This document shows, piece by piece, positions 40,177 through 47,180 of a stretch of 47,180 nt of DNA. This DNA is from Clostridia bacterium (GTDB lineage Bacteria; Bacillota; Clostridia; RGIG6154), in contig JAGAJK010000078.1 of the NCBI GenBank assembly GCA_017626145.1, positions 1-47,180 of the forward strand, read 5' to 3'. The notes below the pieces were generated by a model that was not told the origin of the DNA, did no database searches, and saw nothing but the letters and a program-made list of their open reading frames with translations. Within the stretch, counting starts at the first letter, position 1; each line of letters starts with the position of its first letter. Position numbers and translations under genes: made by a program.

Positions 40177-40878
40177 TATCTCAATTGAATTATCATGCTT
40201 CATATCCAGCTTTTCGGAATAAAGGTGTCCTATATCTGAAAAACAAAGACAAGTCGGAGCCGTTACTCCGTTTTCGTTGTTCTTAAATTCAATAACAGTT
40301 ACACCCGTATGTGTATACATAAAGGATGCCCACATAATGTTAATGGGGATATGTAAAAGATGAGAAAGCCACGCACGTGCCATTGCTGTGTGACAGAAAA
40401 GTGCAATTTTTTCATTATTAGGCTTAATTATACGGTATATTCCGTTTTCATACTTGTAACCAAGTCTTTCCAGAAACTCGTCGCCTTTTTCCCAGATATA
40501 CTTTGAAATTCCTTCCATACCGGATTCCTTAAAGCCTTGACATTCAAAAGCTTTATAAAAGCCTAAATCCATATTGCCGTTTTCACGGTAGTATGTATTC
40601 TGAACGTATGTTACGGATTTCATTTCACCATCAGGAAACGGCGTTAATCTTTCCTCCTCAATTTCGTGTGCCCATTCTTCAACATTGCATTCAAGCCCTA
40701 AAAGACGACAGGCAGGTGCTGCTGTTTCTTTTGCTCTTCCCATAGGCGACGAAAATATTTTATCAACCTTTGCATGGGCAATTCTCTTCCCTACTGCTTC
40801 AGCCTGAAGTTTTCCTCTTTCAGTTAAGGTATCGTTTACGTAATCGGGGTCACCGTGACGAACTATATAAAGTAACAT
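40174..40878 (-). CDS. Histidine phosphatase (phosphoglycerate-mutase-like)
   Basis: The 234-residue protein begins with the catalytic LYIVRHGDPDY motif (RHG). SSPMGRAKETAAP follows near residue 45, a central conserved Glu (WAHEIEEE) comes next, and the second catalytic His sits in ALFCHTAMARAW. This is the branch-1 histidine phosphatase pattern. Substrates in this superfamily range from sugar phosphates to nucleotides. The stop overlaps the terminator region. AAGGAG sits just before its ATG, nine bases after the epimerase stop, so it is last in the polysaccharide operon and may remove phosphate from a sugar intermediate there. Confidence 0.87.
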   Translation of the reverse strand: MLLYIVRHGDPDYVNDTLTERGKLQAEAVGKRIAHAKVDKIFSSPMGRAKETAAPACRLLGLECNVEEWAHEIEEERLTPFPDGEMKSVTYVQNTYYRENGNMDLGFYKAFECQGFKESGMEGISKYIWEKGDEFLERLGYKYENGIYRIIKPNNEKIALFCHTAMARAWLSHLLHIPINIMWASFMYTHTGVTVIEFKNNENGVTAPTCLCFSDIGHLYSEKLDMKHDNSIEI

Positions 40879-40887
40879 ATTTTCTCC

Positions 40888-41952
40888 TTACAAATAAAAT
40901 TCTTTATACCACATTGCAAACCTTTTCAAGCCCTCACGAAGTGAAGTTGAGGGTTTGAAGCCGAAATCTCTTTCCAGGTCGGAAGTGTCGGCAAAGGTAA
41001 CGGGAACATCGCCCGGCTGCATTGGTACTAATTTTTTATGTGCTTCAAAATCGTAATCTTCTGGAAGAACCTCTGCATTAATTAATTCCTGCTGAAGGAT
41101 ATCCACAAAATCAAGCAGGTTTTCAGGACTTGAATTTCCGATATTATAAACTCTGTACGGAGGTAACGGAAGTCCGTCCTCGCCGTTTTCCTTTTCAGGA
41201 GCACACTGCATAACTCTTTTTACGCCCTCTACAATATCATCAACATATGTAAAATCACGCTTGCAGTTACCAAAGTTGAAAATTTCTATAGTTTCACCTT
41301 TAATAAGCTTATTGGTAAAACCAAAGTACGCCATATCAGGTCTGCCTGCAGGTCCGTAAACCGTAAAGAAACGAAGACCTGTTGACGGAATATTATATAA
41401 TTTTGAATAAGAATGAGCAAGCAACTCATTGGATTTCTTTGTTGCCGCATATAGTGATACGGGATTGTCAACCTTATGTGAGGTTGAATAAGGTACTTCC
41501 TTATTTGAGCCGTAAACCGAAGAACTGGAAGCATAAACAAGATGCTCTACGGGATAATGTCTGCACGCTTCTAAAATGTTGTAAAAACCTATTATATTGG
41601 ATTCAATATAAACATCGGGGTTTGTAATCGAATATCTTACTCCTGCCTGAGCCGCTAAATTAACAACAACCTCAGGTCTGTTCTCTTTAAAAATTTTATC
41701 GATCAGCTCTCTGTCCGCAAGATTGCCTTTGATAAAGGTCCACTTACCACTTTTCTTTTCAAGCTTTTCTATTTCCTTAAGACGGAAATTCTTAATTGAA
41801 ACATCGTAATAATCGTTCATATTATCAAGACCGATAATATTAATATTTTCAACAGTTTTAAACAGTTCAGTAACAAGATTTGCACCGATAAAGCCTGCCG
41901 CACCCGTAATAAGAACCGTTTTGTTTTCTAAATTTACATTTATATCAAGCAT
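40888..41952 (-). CDS. NAD-dependent epimerase, UDP-glucuronate 4-epimerase-like
   Basis: The 354-residue extended SDR protein has the Rossmann motif GAAGFIGANLV (about 17-27) and the DNMNDYYDVSIKNFRL block, typical of UDP-glucuronate 4-epimerases. NLAAQAGVRYSI, the catalytic SLYAATK (Tyr-x3-Lys), FTVYGPAGRPDMA and PGDVPVTFADT follow. These features match enzymes interconverting UDP-glucuronate and UDP-galacturonate, although assignment among nucleotide-sugar epimerases is not certain by eye. Its start overlaps the upstream nucleotidyltransferase by eight bases. With that gene and the GHMP kinase it forms a kinase-pyrophosphorylase-epimerase set. Confidence 0.9.
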   Translation of the reverse strand: MLDINVNLENKTVLITGAAGFIGANLVTELFKTVENINIIGLDNMNDYYDVSIKNFRLKEIEKLEKKSGKWTFIKGNLADRELIDKIFKENRPEVVVNLAAQAGVRYSITNPDVYIESNIIGFYNILEACRHYPVEHLVYASSSSVYGSNKEVPYSTSHKVDNPVSLYAATKKSNELLAHSYSKLYNIPSTGLRFFTVYGPAGRPDMAYFGFTNKLIKGETIEIFNFGNCKRDFTYVDDIVEGVKRVMQCAPEKENGEDGLPLPPYRVYNIGNSSPENLLDFVDILQQELINAEVLPEDYDFEAHKKLVPMQPGDVPVTFADTSDLERDFGFKPSTSLREGLKRFAMWYKEFYL

Positions 41953-42694
41953 TTTCGTTTATTCCTTTGTAATCTTTTTTTACCTGCTCATAGCTTTCAA
42001 GGTTGCCGATATCGTAACGTTTTCCCGGCATCTTTAAAGCATGAACCTTTCTTTCGGAGCAAAGCCACGCTATAAAGCTTCCCGGTGCATCTGTCTTACA
42101 GCCTCCCTTTATTCCCTTTTCAACCATTTCTATATCTTCCTTTGCATAAACATAGAAAGGAGGAACACACCAGTTGGACTTGGGATTTTCAGGCTTTTCT
42201 TCCATATCAAGAACCAAATCATCTTCATCGATTAACGCAACACCGCATTTCTGAAGCTTTTTGGTTTCCTCTTCATAGTAACGCATAATACATGTAGTTT
42301 TCTTTTCCTTAAAGTAAGAAATGAATTTTCTTAATGAAAAATCAAGAACGTTATCACCTGCAATAACAAGCATATCATCATTTACATTAAGAGATTTAAC
42401 GGCAAAATCAATATCCGCAACAGCACCAAGTCTGTTGTCATTTTCTGTCGAACCGTCATCAATAACCGTAATTGGTGCAGAAAGCTTCTTGTTTTCTGCC
42501 CATTTGTTAAAATGCTCAACATAACGGTGATTTGAAATTATAATATATTCGTCAATTTCACCTGATTTATCAATATCATCTAAAAGCCAGTCAAGAATAG
42601 TCTTTTCATTTACTTCCAGGAGTGGCTTTGGAAAATTTTCTGTAATAGGGTAAAGTCTTGTTGCGTACCCTGCCGCAAGAACTGCACATTTCAT
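41945..42694 (-). CDS. Sugar-1-phosphate nucleotidyltransferase
   Basis: The 249-residue enzyme has the NTP-transferase signature LAAGYATRLYPITENFPKPLLEV at its N-terminus (nucleotide-binding G-x-x-T-R and P-K-P-L). It also has VIAGDNVLD with the metal-binding Asp and the later CGVALIDED. The EEKPENPKSNW sugar-binding region follows. The usual substrates of this family are NTP and a hexose 1-phosphate, with pyrophosphate release. Which nucleotide is used is not visible. GGGGAGG precedes the ATG, 21 bases after the kinase stop, and it overlaps the epimerase gene, so a joint pathway is likely. Confidence 0.9.
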   Translation of the reverse strand: MKCAVLAAGYATRLYPITENFPKPLLEVNEKTILDWLLDDIDKSGEIDEYIIISNHRYVEHFNKWAENKKLSAPITVIDDGSTENDNRLGAVADIDFAVKSLNVNDDMLVIAGDNVLDFSLRKFISYFKEKKTTCIMRYYEEETKKLQKCGVALIDEDDLVLDMEEKPENPKSNWCVPPFYVYAKEDIEMVEKGIKGGCKTDAPGSFIAWLCSERKVHALKMPGKRYDIGNLESYEQVKKDYKGINENA

Positions 42695-42715
42695 TTTTAT
42701 TCCTCCCCTGAATAA

Positions 42716-43894
42716 TTAAAATTTACAACCGTCTGCCGATTTACAGAAATGAACAGAGAATTTACCCTTAAGAGCAGGAAACTGCTTTAAATATTCTTCT
42801 GTTACCTTCTTTTCGATGCTTTCTTTAAAGGTTGGGTCTATCAGTGCCATACAACAGCCCTTAAAGCCTGCACCGCTGAAACGTCCGCCGTAAATACCGT
42901 CGGTTTCGAGCATTATATCATAAATAGCTTTTAATTCATCAGACCCTGTTTCGTAGCTGTATATGCTGCTGTAACCGCTTTCAAAGGAAAGCTTGCCAAA
43001 AGTTACAAGGTCACCGTTTCTCCATGCCTCTGCACCCTTTTCAACACGTTCAAATTCCGAATAGTAATGCTCAGCTCTTTTTCTCCAGTTTTCAGGCAAT
43101 TTATCTTTGTGCTTTAAGAAAACTTCAACGGGCACATCGCGAAGTCTTGTATCGGTAAACTTGCCGTATTCCAACCCTTCAAAAGCTTTTAAAGCATAGG
43201 ATGCCGCTTTTAATTCATCAACCCTCATATTGAACTTGCTTCCCACAAGGCTTCTTTCAACACCGCTGAAGAATACTGCGATTTCATAATCGGGCATATT
43301 GGGATTCTGCGGAATAAGCTCGTAAGAGTCATCCTTTGTATCAAGATACAAAAGGTGGTCTTTTTTTGAATATATTTCACAGGACTGGTCAAGCTTACCG
43401 CAGGAAACACCTACATAGCTGTTTTCCGTCTCAAGTGCAATTTCAATTATTTCGCTACTCTCAAGCTTTAAGTTATTGGACTTACAAAGAGCCGAAAGAT
43501 ATGCAAGTATTACTGCCGCCGAAGATGAAAGTCCTCCTATAGGTAAGCTGCCCGAAAGAAGTGCATACATTCCCTTTTCAAGAGGATGTCTCTTAGCCAG
43601 AGAAATAGTTGCACCTCTTAAATAATCCGCCCAGTCGTTCTGTCTCTTTTTAGGAACTGCATTAACATAAAACTGCATCGTTCCTTCAAAATTCATACTT
43701 GAAATTTCAATGATACCGTTATCTGTAGGCACAAAAACAACATCTATCCCCTTATCTATTGCAAGACCGGTAATTTTACCGTACTGATGGTCGCTGTGCG
43801 CACCGATAGGACAAACCCTGTACGGACAGAATGCATTTTTAATATCTGACGCATCCGGGTACATCCTTAAAAACTCTTTTTCCAAATTTTTCAT
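42716..43894 (-). CDS. GHMP sugar kinase, galactokinase family, resembling galacturonokinase
   Basis: The 392-residue enzyme belongs to the galactokinase branch of GHMP kinases. In place of the galactokinase signature (GRVNLIGEHTDY type) it reads PYRVCPIGAHSDHQ (24-37). It has GGLSSSAAVILAYLSAL as the ATP loop, SYVGVSCGKLDQS with the catalytic Asp, and GGRFSGAGFKGCC. As recalled, the PYR.CP.GAH.DHQ pattern and the following NxYxGxxxGxLDQS are those of plant galacturonokinase. The substrate is therefore more likely a uronic acid than galactose; this is inference. ATG at 43894 follows AAGGGATGG; an in-frame TTG at 43912 is less likely. Confidence 0.86.
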   Translation of the reverse strand: MKNLEKEFLRMYPDASDIKNAFCPYRVCPIGAHSDHQYGKITGLAIDKGIDVVFVPTDNGIIEISSMNFEGTMQFYVNAVPKKRQNDWADYLRGATISLAKRHPLEKGMYALLSGSLPIGGLSSSAAVILAYLSALCKSNNLKLESSEIIEIALETENSYVGVSCGKLDQSCEIYSKKDHLLYLDTKDDSYELIPQNPNMPDYEIAVFFSGVERSLVGSKFNMRVDELKAASYALKAFEGLEYGKFTDTRLRDVPVEVFLKHKDKLPENWRKRAEHYYSEFERVEKGAEAWRNGDLVTFGKLSFESGYSSIYSYETGSDELKAIYDIMLETDGIYGGRFSGAGFKGCCMALIDPTFKESIEKKVTEEYLKQFPALKGKFSVHFCKSADGCKF

Positions 43895-43961
43895 TTTAAT
43901 CCATCCCTTCAAAATTTACAAAACAATCCCCTCAATTATTTTTGCGTTTTGCCGGGGTTTT

Positions 43962-45530
43962 TTATGCTTTCTTCCTTTTTAATTTTCCTGTTATTCCACC
44001 TAAAAGATTTTTAACTGTCTGTTTTATATAAGTAAATTCCTTTGTCTTAAAATAAGCAACAAAGAACAGCAGGTTTGGAACAATTATACATAGTACCATT
44101 TTTATAACAAAAGAAACAACTGCATTTCCTGTATAAAAACCGCTCAAGAGCTCAACTATTACAACACTTATTAATACAATCATCACCGCAAAGATATACT
44201 TTACAAAGTACCCGAAAACGGGCATTTTAAAGGTTTTCTTATAAACAAGCATCGGTTCAAACCACCAGGTTGTAAGAAATCTGCTTATTATCGTTCCTAA
44301 AATTACACCTGTTACTCCTAACCTGTGAACCAAAAGCAACGATATTATTATGTTAAGTATTGCCGTAACCATAGGTCTGTATTTGCCAAACCAGAATAAA
44401 CCGCCTGCATCCTTGTAAGTAAGCGAAACCACCTGATACCCTTCCATAAGAAACTCAAGTGCAAATATCCAGGACGCAACCTGACCCAAGCTGTAACTAT
44501 CGCCTGCCCAAAGACAAACAAAAGGCTCTATAAGCACAAACATACATACAGCAAAAAAACCAAATATCCAATAAGAAATCTGCCCCAGACACCTGAAAAT
44601 AAATTCACTTTTTTCGGTTGTTTCCTTGGTTATAAGGTTTCCTACAGACGCCGTAACGGAAGAAAACATCATTCTGACAAATATAAATACATTGTTGGTT
44701 ATAAAATAATAGTTGGAATAACTTCCGTTTGTTCCCAGCCCCAGCACACTTGAAATAAGTATACTGTCGGTACTTTTTACTATTGTTGAATTAATCTTAT
44801 AAACAGATGTACCAAATATCTTTTTAAACAATTCTGTCTTTTCCGGCTTTGACAATTTCGCATCTCTTTTTTCTTTAAGATAAGGATACATTTTGTCGGC
44901 CTTTTTTGATATGACAAAGTTGATAAAAAACTGCGCAAGACAGCTTGCAAGCAAATAACAAATAAATGCCTCGGATGGGCCTATCAATTTATACACAACT
45001 ATAAGAATTCCGAATTGAGCTATCGTTGTTATAATAGTAGTTGTTATAGATACAATGTTTACAACATATCTTTTCTGATCTGCTATCAGAATAGTTCTCT
45101 TATAAGAAAATAATAAATATGATGCAGATATTTCCAAAAGATACAAAATATATATAAGATTTACATTTACAAGATCTGTCGAACCTTTCATAAGAAAAGG
45201 TAAGACAGGTATAAGTGAAGAACCGACAATTAATATAATCAATCCTATAACAAAATATGCTTTTTTCAAAAATCCCATTATAGCATATATTTTGTTTTCA
45301 TCTTTACTTTCCAAAGGCTTATAAAGGGTATAAGCAACAGCCAATGCAACACCCAGCTCAGCCAGATTAAGCAAGCCTAAAATATTGGAAAATAATCCCT
45401 GTAAACCTAAATATTCTTTGCCGAGAGTATGTATAAAAACTGTTCTTGTAACAAATTTCAGGAGATATACAAACAGCTGTCCGCCCATACCTGCAACTAT
45501 GTTTTTTACGGAACTTACACTCCTTGACAT
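43962..45530 (-). CDS. Polysaccharide flippase (Wzx/MATE-like)
   Basis: The 522-residue membrane protein has about 12-14 hydrophobic helices and the polysaccharide biosynthesis N-terminus NIVAGMGGQLFVYLLKFVTRTVFIHTLGKEYLGLQGLFSN (cited by position 9-48; only landmarks GGQLF, TRTVF, LGKEYLG matter). Such proteins move lipid-linked sugar repeat units across the membrane. A basic tail (KLKRKK) is typical. It begins two bases after the stop of the pyruvyltransferase/FrhB gene and stops 67 bases before the kinase gene. That gap has only a weak CCCC/GGGG pairing and no promoter I trust, so transcription probably continues. Confidence 0.9.
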   Translation of the reverse strand: MSRSVSSVKNIVAGMGGQLFVYLLKFVTRTVFIHTLGKEYLGLQGLFSNILGLLNLAELGVALAVAYTLYKPLESKDENKIYAIMGFLKKAYFVIGLIILIVGSSLIPVLPFLMKGSTDLVNVNLIYILYLLEISASYLLFSYKRTILIADQKRYVVNIVSITTTIITTIAQFGILIVVYKLIGPSEAFICYLLASCLAQFFINFVISKKADKMYPYLKEKRDAKLSKPEKTELFKKIFGTSVYKINSTIVKSTDSILISSVLGLGTNGSYSNYYFITNNVFIFVRMMFSSVTASVGNLITKETTEKSEFIFRCLGQISYWIFGFFAVCMFVLIEPFVCLWAGDSYSLGQVASWIFALEFLMEGYQVVSLTYKDAGGLFWFGKYRPMVTAILNIIISLLLVHRLGVTGVILGTIISRFLTTWWFEPMLVYKKTFKMPVFGYFVKYIFAVMIVLISVVIVELLSGFYTGNAVVSFVIKMVLCIIVPNLLFFVAYFKTKEFTYIKQTVKNLLGGITGKLKRKKA

Positions 45531-45531
45531 T

Positions 45532-47180
45532 TTACTTTATTCCCAGCTTTCTTTTAATTTTTTTGAAGGTTCTTTTATTTTGTTTTGATTTTATTTCTTT
45601 TTTTACTTCATCAAGCGGTTTGTTAATTTCAGAAATTGAAGCTATATAATTATCCTTTTGCTTTTGTGTTACCTCAACACTCATATCTTCATAAACCGTA
45701 ATACCTGTACTGTTTTTAAATATGCAGGCATTTGCAATATTATCTTTTCTTACATCAAGGGATTGAGATGAAGCGACTTTTTCCATCTTTGCTTCATAAA
45801 TTTCAAAACAGCCCTTAACATTCTCAAAAGCTTCGCTACCCCTTTGGCTTCTTACGATAATACTGTTAGAACCGCCCTTTACCTCATTTTCCTTTGTGTA
45901 ATTATCTCCTACAGATATATCTGCTAAAACATTAAGCTTATCAAAACACATAAGACATCTTTTAAGCTTGTAGTACTTTTTAGCATCCATTCTTGCGTAT
46001 GACGGGAAATATTCAGTCCTTCCGCCGTCATAGTCAATGCGCACGTTTCCCGGCCAGTTTGCAGTTGTTTTATCTCTGAAATAAAGATTCTTTATTTTTC
46101 CTTTTTTCAGAGTTTTGAAATATTCAATAAGATTATAGCTTTGAACATTGTCGCAAAATAAACCTAAAATAAGATAATTTTCACGGTTTAATTTATACTG
46201 TTCAATAACATTTGTAATTGCCTGAACTGCACAACCTGTTGCACAGATAATAATTTTTTCATCCCTGTTTGCAAGCATTTCCTTAACAAGCTTTTCCATT
46301 GATACCGAAAGATATCTGCTTTTAGCTGTGTTTTTCTCAAATTCGGTTACCTTGTCCGCTTTTAAAACAGAATCGTAATTATATCCTTTAACCAGATATG
46401 CACAATCATAAATTTTATTTTCCAGAAGGTATTTAACTGTTCCTGAAACAAATCCTCCGCTGGTAGAATTTTTAAGAATTTCCTTATTTTTAACACTTAC
46501 ATTATAACAATTTATGTAATTTCCTATAAGCTTATCTTCAGGAATACTTTGTCCTGATTTTTCATAAAGCTTTCCAACATTTGTACCAAGAGCACTGCAC
46601 ATATTACTACAGATGCCGCAATTTACACAACTATTATTAATGGTTGCTGTGTATGTGCCATCTTTAAGTTCAAGATTTATCGCATTTTTAGGGCATACAC
46701 CAACACAGATACCGCAAACAGAACAGATTTTGTTTTCAGTAACTCTTTGAACAGACTTGTTATATTTAATTTGTTCTTTTCTGCCAAGGATATCAAAAAC
46801 ATTAATTTGTCTTACTTCCACCATACCTTTTTCTATTTTAGCCGATTCATTTTTATATTCAGCAAGCATCACACTTACAGCAGAAACAACCTTTTCATTG
46901 TCAAGATTTCCTCTTACATCGAAAATATATTTTCCCTGACCGAATAAGCCTAAAAGCTCGTGATATTTAACCGCCCAGCCAAGAGCAATGCACGGAACAT
47001 ATTTTCTGTACGCATGAACAATTGAATGAAATCTTGAGGCAATCAAAAAGTCAAATTTGTCAACTATTTCATCGTACTCGAAACAGGATAATTCTGCATT
47101 TATTATTTCAACACTATTGTTTTCAGAATAGTTTTCCTTTATATTGAGACACGCTTCCATATCCTCTGCCGAATGGGTAA
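45532..47180 (-). CDS. Polysaccharide pyruvyltransferase / FrhB-type iron-sulfur fusion (5' end outside window)
   Basis: The frame is open to the window edge; the in-frame ATG at 47160 is internal, since codons before it read THSAED. The first part visible is the C-terminal half of a polysaccharide pyruvyl transferase (FLIASRFHSIVHAYRKYVPC, then ALGWAVKYHELLG). Next come two 4Fe-4S clusters (CSVCGICVGVCP and CVNCGICSNMC). The coenzyme F420 hydrogenase/dehydrogenase beta-subunit N- and C-terminal domains follow (TSGGFVSGTVKYLLE, ICATGCAVQA, GLFCDNVQSY, CLMCFDKLNVLADISVGDNY). Separate proteins of these types are often neighbours in exopolysaccharide clusters; here they are one chain. Reductive modification of a sugar substituent is possible but unproven. 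Confidence 0.88.
   Translation of the reverse strand, partial: THSAEDMEACLNIKENYSENNSVEIINAELSCFEYDEIVDKFDFLIASRFHSIVHAYRKYVPCIALGWAVKYHELLGLFGQGKYIFDVRGNLDNEKVVSAVSVMLAEYKNESAKIEKGMVEVRQINVFDILGRKEQIKYNKSVQRVTENKICSVCGICVGVCPKNAINLELKDGTYTATINNSCVNCGICSNMCSALGTNVGKLYEKSGQSIPEDKLIGNYINCYNVSVKNKEILKNSTSGGFVSGTVKYLLENKIYDCAYLVKGYNYDSVLKADKVTEFEKNTAKSRYLSVSMEKLVKEMLANRDEKIIICATGCAVQAITNVIEQYKLNRENYLILGLFCDNVQSYNLIEYFKTLKKGKIKNLYFRDKTTANWPGNVRIDYDGGRTEYFPSYARMDAKKYYKLKRCLMCFDKLNVLADISVGDNYTKENEVKGGSNSIIVRSQRGSEAFENVKGCFEIYEAKMEKVASSQSLDVRKDNIANACIFKNSTGITVYEDMSVEVTQKQKDNYIASISEINKPLDEVKKEIKSKQNKRTFKKIKRKLGIK

Noticed and set aside
42716-43894. Naming the GHMP kinase galK
   Set aside because: The signature region differs from true galactokinases and resembles galacturonokinase, so a galK symbol would overstate the evidence.
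43895-43961. Terminator between flippase and kinase genes
   Set aside because: Only a 4-bp GC pairing is possible; its T run is on the plus strand, opposite to the direction of transcription here.

Overview
The window is an ordinary chromosomal stretch of a low-G+C, spore-forming, Gram-positive anaerobe of the class Clostridia, probably a gut-type member. The evidence is a spoIIR-ispE pair, near-consensus sigma-A promoters (TTGACA-17-TATAAT), strong GGAGG ribosome binding sites, a T-box riboswitch, an S-layer-homology surface protein and ferredoxin-linked aromatic 2-oxoacid oxidation. I see no rRNA, tRNA, CRISPR array or complete insertion sequence.

Layout. (1) 1-1,810: the tail of an unknown gene, then spoIIR and ispE on the minus strand. 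(2) 1,832-3,458: a small phage-like regulatory island. Three translationally coupled minus-strand genes (zinc ribbon, Cys-rich protein, RinA-like regulator) face an XRE repressor plus a tiny HExxH protein. The two transcription units share a control region with three near-identical 15-bp palindromes. (3) 3,461-6,218: a CNNM/CorC-family gene and an AI-2E-family gene. They are preceded by a leader containing a 41-codon acidic ORF that overlaps an intrinsic terminator, which is a candidate Mg-responsive attenuator. (4) 6,215-10,844: the aromatic biosynthesis operon pheA-aroB-aroC-aroA with a structured leader. (5) 10,854-19,435: RNase M5 (apparently leaderless), then a T-box (specifier read as UAC, Tyr) in front of a sodium:solute symporter. 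After these come an adenylate-forming ligase, indolepyruvate ferredoxin oxidoreductase iorAB, a PaaK-type ligase and a double-ACT protein, which together form an aromatic amino-acid uptake and oxidation block.

(6) 19,446-25,815: metF, a 1,681-residue SLH/GLUG-type surface protein and a 55-residue basic protein. (7) 25,836-30,057: a heterodimeric ABC exporter with its MarR regulator. (8) 30,101-35,127: an operon of three secreted proteins sharing copper-amine-oxidase-N-like domains: an HtrA-like protease and two paralogues carrying a 368-bp, about 97% identical tract. (9) 35,135-37,606: a zinc/manganese ABC uptake operon with a palindrome at its promoter. (10) 37,634-40,176: an AraC regulator and a phosphohexomutase. 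(11) 40,174-47,180: a minus-strand polysaccharide operon of a pyruvyltransferase/FrhB fusion (cut by the window edge), a flippase, a GHMP sugar kinase resembling galacturonokinase, a nucleotidyltransferase, a UDP-glucuronate-epimerase-like SDR and a histidine phosphatase.

The most interesting items are the leader-peptide/terminator arrangement before the CNNM gene, the XRE/ImmA-like miniature switch, the Tyr T-box symporter with a second hairpin over its ribosome binding site, the possible uronic-acid salvage trio and the locally homogenised paralogue pair. Family assignments come from motifs read by eye. No database search was run.
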